A DNA stretch of 29,240 nt, from NCBI GenBank assembly GCA_964440915.1, contig CAYTTV010000043.1, positions 1 to 29,240 of the forward strand. Reading direction: 5' to 3'. The notes below the pieces were generated by a model that made no database searches, was not told where the DNA came from, and saw nothing but the letters and a program-made list of their open reading frames with translations. A program made the translations under genes and the position numbers. How positions within the stretch are numbered: the stretch's first letter is position 1; every line of letters begins with the position of its first letter. The stretch is from CAMPJM01 sp964440915 (lineage in GTDB: Bacteria > Bacteroidota > Bacteroidia > Cytophagales > Cyclobacteriaceae). Shown piece after piece: positions 1 through 8,500 of the stretch.

Positions 1-681
1 GATAAGGCGCGTTTGATTGAAGCGTCGAATGACAAGGTCGTGCAAGAGCTGGGAAATCCATTTCCGTTCGAGAATACCCTCGCATCCATAGCCCTGACCG
101 ACCCTTCCAATGCAACCCGTCAACAAAACGTTGTGGAAGAGTTTTTCAACCGTGTTGATAAAGCAGTAACAGAGGCAAGAAATGACAACCCCCTTCCAGT
201 GCTGATCGCAACAGAACAAGAGAGTTATGCCACTTATTTAAAAGTAGCCGACCGCCCCCAGGTATTTCTTGACACTTTCCTGAACAGAGACAGACAAGTG
301 GAAAGAGACCATGCCATCGTTTCTGACGCTTGGGAGATTGTACGCGAATATAATATCCAGAAGAACAACGAACGCAAAGCAGCACTTAAAATGGCGGTTT
401 CACAAAACAAATTTTTGAGCGACACAAACGACATCTATAGAGCAATCAAGGCAGGTCGGGTTCAAACCTTGTTTATTGAGCAGGGCTTATTCCAACCTGC
501 TGTCATCGAGAACAACCTGATCACCTACGTACCAGATGAGCGCCGGAATGAACTGGGAGTGATTGATGACATATACGATGAACTGATCGAGCTCAATATG
601 GAATTTGGCGGCGATGTAGTCTTCTTGCCTAAGGGCGAGCTTGAAAAATTCAATGGTTTCTGTGCGATAACAAGGTATTAA
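1..681 (+). CDS. Bacterial eRF1/Pelota-like (baeRF) protein, C-terminal part
   Basis: This reading frame is open to the left edge, so the start lies outside; the TTG at 13 is an internal Leu codon (the frame reads DKARLIEAS from base 1). About 226 residues remain, ending at TAA 679-681. The end of the protein (GGDVVFLPKGELEKFNG followed by AITRY) and the preceding helical region resemble the C-terminal L7Ae/eL30-like domain of bacterial archaeo-eukaryotic release factor homologues (baeRF family 3 type). In that superfamily, Balon binds the ribosomal A site of resting ribosomes; other members are uncharacterised. The N-terminal and central domains that would decide between hibernation, rescue or hydrolysis are not in the window. 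It is the only + strand gene here and converges on tonB, with hairpins between. The family call rests on recalled C-terminal patterns and is moderate; the exact subfamily and function are inference. Confidence 0.6.
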   Translation, partial: DKARLIEASNDKVVQELGNPFPFENTLASIALTDPSNATRQQNVVEEFFNRVDKAVTEARNDNPLPVLIATEQESYATYLKVADRPQVFLDTFLNRDRQVERDHAIVSDAWEIVREYNIQKNNERKAALKMAVSQNKFLSDTNDIYRAIKAGRVQTLFIEQGLFQPAVIENNLITYVPDERRNELGVIDDIYDELIELNMEFGGDVVFLPKGELEKFNGFCAITRY

Positions 682-727
682 GTCTTGGTTTGCAATCCCT
701 AATTACAACAAAGATACCAAGCACATT

Positions 728-770
728 ATCAAAGCGGCTTTGTCGACGGTTAGCTTTGATTCTTCTTTAT
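728..770 (+). terminator. Candidate terminator of the baeRF gene
   Basis: ATCAAAGC (728-735) pairs perfectly with GCTTTGAT (753-760) and is followed by a T-rich stretch (TCTTCTTTAT). It begins 46 bases after the stop codon at 681. The same left arm can also pair with a nearer copy of CTTTG (730-734 with 738-742), so two exclusive hairpins are possible. Stem of only 8 bp with a 17-base loop, so a modest call. Confidence 0.4.
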
Positions 771-813
771 ACTTTAGATGTTACTTATCTCTTGTTCTGT
801 TATAATGGGACAC

Positions 814-840
814 AAAAAAAGCCTCAAACGAGGCTCTTTT
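814..840. terminator. Bidirectional intrinsic terminator between baeRF gene and tonB
   Basis: GCCTC (821-825), loop AAAC, GAGGC (830-834), flanked by seven A on the left and TCTTTT on the right. The arrangement gives a GC stem followed by a U tract in both directions, which fits two converging genes: the + strand gene ending at 681 and tonB ending at 866. Confidence 0.8.
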
Positions 841-865
841 ATAATTTCATAAGTTGTGTACTGGT

Positions 866-1543
866 TTAATTTAGCTGGAATGATATCGGTAGAATCATTC
901 TTACCCGTACGGCTCTCCCTCTTTGCTTTCCTGGAGACCACTTAGGTGCAGATTGAATCACCCTTACAGCCTCTTCGTCGGCACCGCCACCAATTCCCTT
1001 GATAGCTTGTACATCCGTAACGCTACCATCTCTTTCTATCACAAACTGCACATATACTCTTCCTTCGAGACCCATTCTTTGGGCTTGAGCAGGATATCTT
1101 AAATTCTTACCTACCCACTGCAAGAAAGCGGCATTACCCCCACCTTGGAAAGAAGGCTGATCTTCCACAATTGTAAAGATTTCATCCGCTACTTCTTCTT
1201 CAGGTGCCTCTTCAAAAATAATATCTTCAATTACAGTTTCTTCTGTAATCTCCACATCCAGATTCACTTCAATCTCCTGCTCGATTTCCTCTTCATCAGG
1301 CACCTCTACGATTTCAGGTTGCTGAATAACGGGAGGAGGAGGGGGAGGCTGTTGCGTTGGAGGTATCTCCATCATGTCCTCGAAGTTATCATCTACTGTT
1401 CCCAAATCGACAAGACTCCCCTCGTCGTAGAACTTCCATTCAAATGCGGTTATTACCAGCAAAAGACTTATCACGAGCCCTATGCTGAGGAATAAGCCCG
1501 ATTTTTTTGCTAAGTCTGCTTTGGCGGTTTTCTTTTCTATCAT
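866..1543 (-). CDS. tonB: TonB-family energy transducer
   Basis: A 225-residue inner-membrane protein that would couple the proton motive force (through ExbB/ExbD, not in this window) to TonB-dependent outer-membrane receptors. Visible order: short cytoplasmic N-terminus (1-16), one membrane helix (about 17-34), a proline run (PPTQQPPPPPP, 61-71), a strongly acidic linker to about residue 128, and a TonB C-terminal domain (about 138-224) with the typical NLRYPAQAQRMGLEGRV and RDGSV patterns. The linker has about 30 Asp/Glu and no Lys or Arg between residues 38 and 145. Start is ATG at 1541-1543. The gap to the upstream VanZ-like gene is 101 bases and holds a TATATTTG box, so tonB may have its own promoter as well as read-through from gcvH. 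Bacteroidota genomes carry many tonB copies; which receptors this one serves cannot be seen. Confidence 0.93.
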   Translation of the reverse strand: MIEKKTAKADLAKKSGLFLSIGLVISLLLVITAFEWKFYDEGSLVDLGTVDDNFEDMMEIPPTQQPPPPPPVIQQPEIVEVPDEEEIEQEIEVNLDVEITEETVIEDIIFEEAPEEEVADEIFTIVEDQPSFQGGGNAAFLQWVGKNLRYPAQAQRMGLEGRVYVQFVIERDGSVTDVQAIKGIGGGADEEAVRVIQSAPKWSPGKQRGRAVRVRMILPISFQLN

Positions 1544-1602
1544 TGCAGCTATATTTTAATGATTTTTTTAAATTAAATCGACCGAATTTCTTTATAAGGA
1601 AT

Positions 1603-1610
1603 CAAATATA
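1603..1610 (-). promoter_or_regulatory. Candidate Bacteroidota -7 box for tonB
   Basis: On the - strand this reads TATATTTG, an exact match to the Bacteroidota -7 consensus TAnnTTTG. It lies about 60 bases before the tonB ATG in the gap after the VanZ-like gene. No convincing TTTG -33 element sits 17-23 bases further upstream, so the call is weak to moderate. Confidence 0.4.
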
Positions 1611-1644
1611 CAAAATATTTGGGTTTGGAATAATTTATCCAATA

Positions 1645-2034
1645 CTATCTATTATTTTTTTCGATAAGGGTTTTTCCTAATGAAAAAACTCCCCATCCCA
1701 ACAAGGCACCGACAGTATTTGCTGCCATATCCAAGTATTCAAAACTCCTTTGTGGAATGAATACCTGCATTACTTCTATTACTACACCAAACACTGCCGC
1801 AAAAGTGATCGCAAAAAAAGCAGCATTCGATTGAAGTACATGGTTTGCATGCTGTCTTGTAAAACTGATCATCAATAGCAATACAAGAACAGCAAATAAA
1901 AACATATGTGCCAACAAATCTATCCGAACCAGATCCCAACTAAACTCTTGAGGTACATAGACCCTTGGAGAAAGTGTAAGAACCAAGATTATAACTAACC
2001 AAACAATCGCTGGTAAGTTATATTTATTAAACAT
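1645..2034 (-). CDS. VanZ-like membrane protein
   Basis: A 129-residue hydrophobic protein with about four membrane segments (roughly 8-22, 40-58, 71-91, 104-121). The conserved polar residues of the VanZ-like family are present: D39 and H43 at the start of helix 2, E87 and Q90 in helix 3, P94 and R96 after it, then D102, N106 and G109. The founding member is linked to teicoplanin resistance, but short stand-alone homologues like this one have no proven role, so a resistance function should not be assumed. It starts with ATG at 2032-2034, 21 bases after gcvH ends, and is most likely co-transcribed with gcvH. I recall the order sprA, gcvH, vanZ-like, tonB from other Bacteroidota, which supports the assignment. 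Confidence 0.85.
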   Translation of the reverse strand: MFNKYNLPAIVWLVIILVLTLSPRVYVPQEFSWDLVRIDLLAHMFLFAVLVLLLMISFTRQHANHVLQSNAAFFAITFAAVFGVVIEVMQVFIPQRSFEYLDMAANTVGALLGWGVFSLGKTLIEKNNR

Positions 2035-2055
2035 ATCTACTCTTGTCTAGGTTCA

Positions 2056-2436
2056 CTATGCCCCTATAACTTCTTTGTACCCCTCAGCAGACAGCAAATT
2101 AGCTACGTCTTCGGTATTCTCTATTTCCACTTTTATCATCCAACCTTTACCGTAAGGATCAGAATTTACCAACTCGGGCTCATTCTCCAGATCAGGATTT
2201 ACTTCCTGAATCGTACCTGTAATGGGCATAAAAAGGTCTGAAACGGTCTTTACTGCTTCTACTGTTCCAAATACTTCTCCTTCAGAAACCGTATCTCCTT
2301 CAGTTTCTATTTCTACATACACGATGTCACCGAGTTCTTTTTGGGCAAAATCTGTGATGCCTATATAGGCTATATTGCCTTCTATTCTCACCCACTCGTG
2401 GTCTTTGGTGTACTTAAGTGTTTCAGGTAAATTCAT
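2056..2436 (-). CDS. gcvH: Glycine cleavage system H protein
   Basis: The lipoyl-carrier protein of the glycine cleavage system, which shuttles the aminomethyl group between the P, T and L proteins. The frame could begin at TTG 2442, but the ATG at 2434-2436 (MNLPETLKYTKDHEW) is preferred: it gives 126 residues, normal for the family, and places the lipoylated lysine at K63 in the motif EAVKTVSDL. The KYTKDHEWVR start, GITDFAQKELGDIV and the NSDPYGKGWM region near the end are all standard. No gcvP or gcvT is in the window, so the gene stands apart from its partners. It sits between sprA (73-base gap, containing a strong promoter match) and the VanZ-like gene (21 bases). Confidence 0.95.
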   Translation of the reverse strand: MNLPETLKYTKDHEWVRIEGNIAYIGITDFAQKELGDIVYVEIETEGDTVSEGEVFGTVEAVKTVSDLFMPITGTIQEVNPDLENEPELVNSDPYGKGWMIKVEIENTEDVANLLSAEGYKEVIGA

Positions 2437-2459
2437 AGTCAATCGTTTTATTAAGGATT

Positions 2460-2488
2460 CAAAAATACATTCTTTTTTCTAATACAAA
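2460..2488 (-). promoter_or_regulatory. Bacteroidota-type promoter for gcvH and the VanZ-like gene
   Basis: On the - strand TTTG (2488-2485) and TATTTTTG (2467-2460) are separated by 17 bases, matching the Bacteroidota -33 TTTG and -7 TAnnTTTG elements recognised by their primary sigma factor. It lies in the 73-base gap between the sprA stop (2510) and the gcvH ATG (2436), 23 bases before the ATG, which predicts a short leader of about 18 bases. Confidence 0.65.
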
Positions 2489-2509
2489 ACTTTCTACCAC
2501 ATTTCTTTC

Positions 2510-5500
2510 TTATTGCGCTAAGTTGAAGGTAAGTTTTGTGCCGAATGATGTTGTACTTCTCCTAAAAGAGCTACTGATCTTGGGCTCATTAATTGTCCGT
2601 TCAAAGTATAACTGTAGGTTCACTCTTTGGTTTAGCACGTAATCGATCGTGGGCCTCAATTGAAAATTCACATTGCCGCTAGTTACGACATTGTTGGCAG
2701 CACTAGAGTCTGCCGCCTGCAAGGAACTCAGTCTGCGCTGTATCGTTTCGGTGTCTCTGATAGTTACGCCCATTCTAAAGGTAAGGTCATTGCTTAGAAC
2801 AGTTGTGCGACCTTTTGTCCTAAACGGCAGTCTTATATTGGCTTTTGTAAACCCAAAATCAATCAGTACATCATTGCTGTTCAGCTCGGCCACCTGAGCG
2901 TTGGATAAGTTTAAAGAAACATTTCTTTCTTTTCTGTATTCCACCCTAAAGTTAAGTCTGCTTCTCGTACGAAGGTTTACCCCTAGCAATGGCGCAAACC
3001 GCTCTGTGAAGACGACTTGGCCAATGGAGTAAAAGGGCACGAGCACATCTTCTTCGTTGGGCCTTGACAACCGAAGTCGTCTAACATCATTATCTAGAAC
3101 CAAATCTTCGCTTTCGGTTATGATACCTGCACTTATATAATTGTTGATGCTATAAGTCGCATTGTAACTATGTGTCAAATTTATAGAAGAAAACACCTGA
3201 CTCAAGGCTGGTATTTTGCTCAAGCCAGCATAATCCACGCGCCAGTTGGGAATAGGTATTCTTGGGAATGGGTTCAGGTCTACCTCATTGGCGTCCTGAC
3301 CTGAATATGCAGCAATAAAAGCTGGAATTAACACATCCTGATTATTTTCATTATAGGCGAGACCACTTGGATTTACCGTTTCTAGCCGCCGCCTGATTGT
3401 TCTTCTATTTTCATCAAACTCCTCAAATACAGGAGAAATATTTTCGCCGGTATTTCTTTTGAAGGCTGTACGCAACCCAATAAAGGAAATGCTATAACTG
3501 CCAAACCGCGACGGGTTGATCGATTCATACGTACTGCCCTGTCCCAGTTCAAAGTTCTCTCTATATCCCATCGTATTCATTTTCCGCACATCTAGCTGGA
3601 TGCGTAAATCCCGGACAGGTTCAAGATTGGCCCTAATATTATAGTCAATAGACTTTGTTTGGCTAAAGGAAGTGGTAAGATTCTCTGTTCCTACGAGCCA
3701 CCCTCCTCCAGCAGCCCTATGCCGAATGGACGGGTCTTGGCTTCCTAATAAAAATGGAATGCCAGGAGCATTAAAGCTACTGTCCAATCCTAGCAAAAAG
3801 ACATCTTTAGCAAAACCAGGAAGCAAAGTGCCTTCCCTGACAGAGTAGGTAAGGTTGACGGATTTCAAAGACATGAGTACTTTCAAGAATCCTGTAACAA
3901 ACTTGTTGTCTGTAATGGACTTTACTGTATCGGCCTCGGTTGCTCTTCCCCTTCTCGGAGGATTGTTGATCTTATTCAATACCCTCACCTTATTATATAG
4001 CTTCATCATATCCACGTTGCCTGACACGGATTGCTCTCTCGTGTTCTGAATCGTGTTGCCATATATTTCCTTGAGGGATTGTATCGAATCTTCTAGGTAA
4101 GGGTTATATGACCCTGAAGTCCAGTTATACCCTGCTACATACCTAACATCTGAACTAATCCAGTCAGTAAACGGAAGCTTATCTAAAGGCACCCGGTAGT
4201 TAAGCGCCGCAGACTGATCAAAACTTTTCATCCTGCCAAAACTCATGAGATTGTCCCATACTTCATTCTTTTTCGTATCGGTGTCGAGATCGCCAAAAGG
4301 TTCGTCGACGATGGCATTGGCCCTGGCATTATAATCGAAAGACAAACCCCTGGTCAGGTTCCACCGCAAATCATAAAACCGGTTGAATATAAAGGATTTC
4401 TCATACGTTGGGTCTATCCCGTAAGTATCCAGATTAGCATTTCTCAGTTGTGTTTTGGCAAAAGTCCTGACCACATCTGCCCTAAAGGCTAAGTTGTTTG
4501 GAACTGGGGAAAAATTAAAGTCCTTAAACAAGGTCAGGTAAGGAGAGCTGAAAAAGCCGACATTTTGAAAAGGCGCAACACTTATTTCATTAGGAGCAAA
4601 GTTGTAGGCCACAGACCCTCTATAAGACCTATATTCATATGATGCGGTTCTAAAGTCACTTTGGATGATGTCATTGTAAGCATAGGAAAAAGACAGATTC
4701 TCAATGTCATAGATACGGTTTTTGGCATTTTCATTGGTTTTTACCTTCCTAACATTCGTAAAATTCATGCTCCTCCTCACAGTATTGTCCTGTACCATTT
4801 GTTCATAACTGTCTCTTTCTTGAGCGTTATCTATAGCAGCAAGTGAGGCTTTTAATGGAATGTCAGGATCTAACGGATCGTATTCGGGAGTAATTTTTGT
4901 GGTTCGATAACTCACGTACATTGGAATCTGTATACCCGCCTTTTCTGGCAACAACTTATCTAAAGTTACGCTCGCAGCAATATCAAACTCTCTTATTTCT
5001 TCTCGTGTTCGTTCAGATATCTTTTGTTGTATTCCTCCAAAGCCAAAGCTGGTATATCGAACCGAAGACGTAATATTGGCAAAGTCGGCAAGTTTGGCAT
5101 TTACTCGGGCATTGGCTGCCCAACCTGTAGACCGGTCAAAGTCAGCGACCCTTAACTCATTAGCCCATATACAAAAGGTTTTTGGCCTCGTGTCTATGCC
5201 ATTGTCCAAATTCCTAACCCCGATCATCATGATCTGCACCGAGCTGAGCTCAGGCCTTCCCTTAATTGTGAGCTTATACTTTCTTCCAGCCTCGGCTTGC
5301 TCATATGTTCTTGAATACGGCATTTGTGCATCCCCACTATTTCTATTCCTAGCGGATTTCAATGTGAGCAACTCCTCGAAAGGAATGTCGATTTCATTTT
5401 CCAAAGGCCATACACCACGCCTATCGGCGGTGCCGGGCGGAGTCATTTTTAGCGGAAGCTCTATTTCATAATAATTATTGGTAAAATCTGTTCCCAATCG

Positions 5501-8500
5501 AATAAAGGCTGCAACCTCATCGTCTTGCACGTCCAGGTTAGGTGACTCAGCATGTAAAAACATTTTCAATCTGCCATAATTGATCATATCGATGGAAATG
5601 TTTTTATAAACTGCATTCCCTTCCATATGAGGCAGGTCCTCGACACACAATTGTAAGGATTGCTCGTTGATTCTTCGTCTATATTGCGTCGTATTGTCTT
5701 GCTCTCTCTCTATGCCCGGTGGCAATACGTACGGTGTTGTGCCTTCTCCCCCTTGGCCATTTTCTTCTATGTTGACAACAGAAATGGTAAAGGGATTATC
5801 ATTGACAATGGGACTGGCAACATCCTCTTCACTTCTCAAGCTTTCCGTATATCTCCTCCATTGGCTTCCCACCAGTTGAAATTTGGCCATCCTTAATACT
5901 ACGGGCTGCTCAAAGCCTGTGAGATAAGTCCGTAAAAATCTGATTGTTTTAAAACCTGTGATACTACCTTCTTCAGGCAGCGTCCTTTCAGGCTTCCGGA
6001 TTGGAATTCTAAACAGGTACCAATCTACCGGTTCACCAGCCCTGTTGTCTGTATTGGTGATTTTGTCCACCACATAGCCTTCACCTACTCTTAGGTTGTT
6101 GCTATTGAGGTCTACCGTATATTCATAATAAGCCTCTAGCGTACTGATAGTATTGTCGTTGTTCACATCTTCATTATCGGGCGTACTGCTATATACAGGT
6201 GTATAGTCTAGGTTCGCTCCTCCTATCACAGGACTATTATTTTCCATATTGTTATAGCGCTTGTACCGCTCCAATATAGATGCGTTTGCTTGATCGTGCT
6301 GAGGCCCTAAGAAATACAAAAAGTCGTCAGAAGAAGCATCCTGCCGCAGTCTTGCCATAGCCTCAGCATTAAGGCCCATCGGAGCGGGGTTGTCTGCATT
6401 AAAGAAAAATCCAAATTCCTCTTCACCTTTTATACCATCCAGTCCAACGTCCTGATTTTCCCGAGAGCCTGCATTATTGTCAAAAGCTTTCGTAATAGCC
6501 GCCGGTGCTTGAGGCATTTTTCCCCATGGGCTTGTTTTTACGTTGCCAGCAGTACTGCCATTGGCTGGCAAGCCATTCTCAAAAGCATGGATTTCATCCG
6601 GCAGCACATCTTCAGATACATTTCCAAGGTTAAAAACCAACTTTCCTCCTGTTCTCTGGTCTCCTGGAATCCCTTCGATGTCGCTATATTGGGAGTTTTT
6701 AATGAAAGGATCCATCATCCAGAATTCGATATATTCTATGTTGGTTTTATCAAAATCAACGTCTGAGGTAATGGCCCTGGTGATACCGCCCCAATTATCT
6801 GCAGGATTTCTAAAGGTGCCGTCTGGATTAAGGTTATCTGGCCTGTAGTTATATTGTCCACGCTCTGCAGGGTAATAGGCCAGATCAAAAATGGGCAAGT
6901 AGTTATCCAATTGGTCTTCATCCCTTCCAGGGAAAACCTCTTTTGGTTTGACCGGCCGCACGTAGTGATTTTTGAGGTCTTCATTGGTGATGCTGGATGG
7001 CACACCTCGGCCTCTGTCTCTATAAAAAACATTGTCGATCACATACCATGCAAGCCTACTCCGTTTAAAATTAGGGGCAAGTCCAGGATCCTCTGCACCT
7101 AAACTCACTCCTGCTGGCGTAGAAGCAAGCTTCCAGTTTTGTGGATTGCCGCCCAGGTTAAATGGCGTAACGGTCGATTCAAAATCGTCAATATAAGAAG
7201 TGCCTTCGCCATTGATCTTGTTGGAAGTGCCTGGAATTAACTGAGCAAACTCTCCATTGAAAGTGATGGTGGAGATTTCTTTTGTTTGGATCAATGGGAG
7301 AGCGTCCACAAGCTTTGTTAGAAACCTGGAATCTTTTCGATAGTTGATATCGATCCCCCATTTGGTGTTGCGCATAGACTCTTGCCCTATGGTTGCCCTG
7401 TAGTTTGTATTGGGTGGCCGCTCGTTGAGGTAAAGCAAGGTAGCCCCAATATTAATGTCATCGTTAACCCGATAGTCCAAACGTGTTCCTAGCAAGCTTC
7501 TAGTCTGAAAACTAAACAAGTCTGCCTTCTCATAATTGATGCGGATAGACTCACCCTGAACGCCTGGGTTGATAATGGTAACTTTGCCGAGATTGTAATC
7601 TACTTCATAGTCCACTCCTTCTGTGAGGGGTGTGTTACCAGCAGTCACTACTACCGAACCCTCGGCAATGTTAATGCCTGGCAGCATGATCTCATTGGCA
7701 GATCCAGAGAGGAACTGACCAGACAGCCAGTATTTATTATTGCTTGCGACTTGTTCGGCATCTGCCTTGGTGGTGCTGTACAAAGTATCAAAAACGTATT
7801 TCCTTTGCAGGTCAGGATTATTGGGAAACAGATTCCTTATTTTTTCTCCAAAGGGTTCTGTATCAGGAAAAATCAAGAAACCACTCTCTGGGTTGATCGT
7901 TATGCCTTCCACAAAATCGAAATTACCATCTGCTGGTCTGTCTCCGTTCTGATTCAGCCTGTCGGCTCCAATCAGTTGGACGATTTGATTGTCCTTCACG
8001 TTTTCTGGCCCTTCTTGAAAGACAGAGTTGTCCATGCCCGTGACGTCATCGCGATACACCACCCTCATCTGGAACCCTTCCTTTGTTACCTGATTGGCAT
8101 TAAGGTTGTAAACGTTCTTCATCATAAGATCCCATGTAGGAATACTTACATTGACTTGGGCCGGCCTCAAAAGCTTCAAGAAAATAGCTTGGCTTTCACC
8201 GATATTTTGCACATCCTCCGACAATTCTCCGACTTTATAGCGTTGTCCTCTATAGGTGTATTCATACGCCACAGCCAATGCTTCATCACTTTGCAGTTTT
8301 CGAAATAAAGAAATATACCCCAATTGACTGTCGAAATAATACTCTCCTTGCTGCAATTTTCTTGCATTATTTATCTTTTCATAATCGATGCCGTTCCTAA
8401 GATCGCCATAAGGAAAAGGGGCGAGTGCTTCATTTATCCCGTCCACATTCCTGTTGATATTTTGAAGAAAGGCAAACAAATTATTGGCATTGTTTGCGGT

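Noticed and set aside
1145..1495. 116-codon open frame on the + strand opposite tonB
   Set aside because: It mirrors the acidic and proline linker codons of tonB; composition is an artefact of the opposite strand.
1645..2034. Glycopeptide resistance determinant
   Set aside because: The VanZ-like family is broad and this gene is in a housekeeping context without vanHAX genes.
7751..8308. 185-codon open frame on the + strand inside sprA
   Set aside because: It is antisense to a clearly coding, conserved part of SprA and its translation matches nothing recognisable; long opposite-strand frames are expected across a 7-kb gene.
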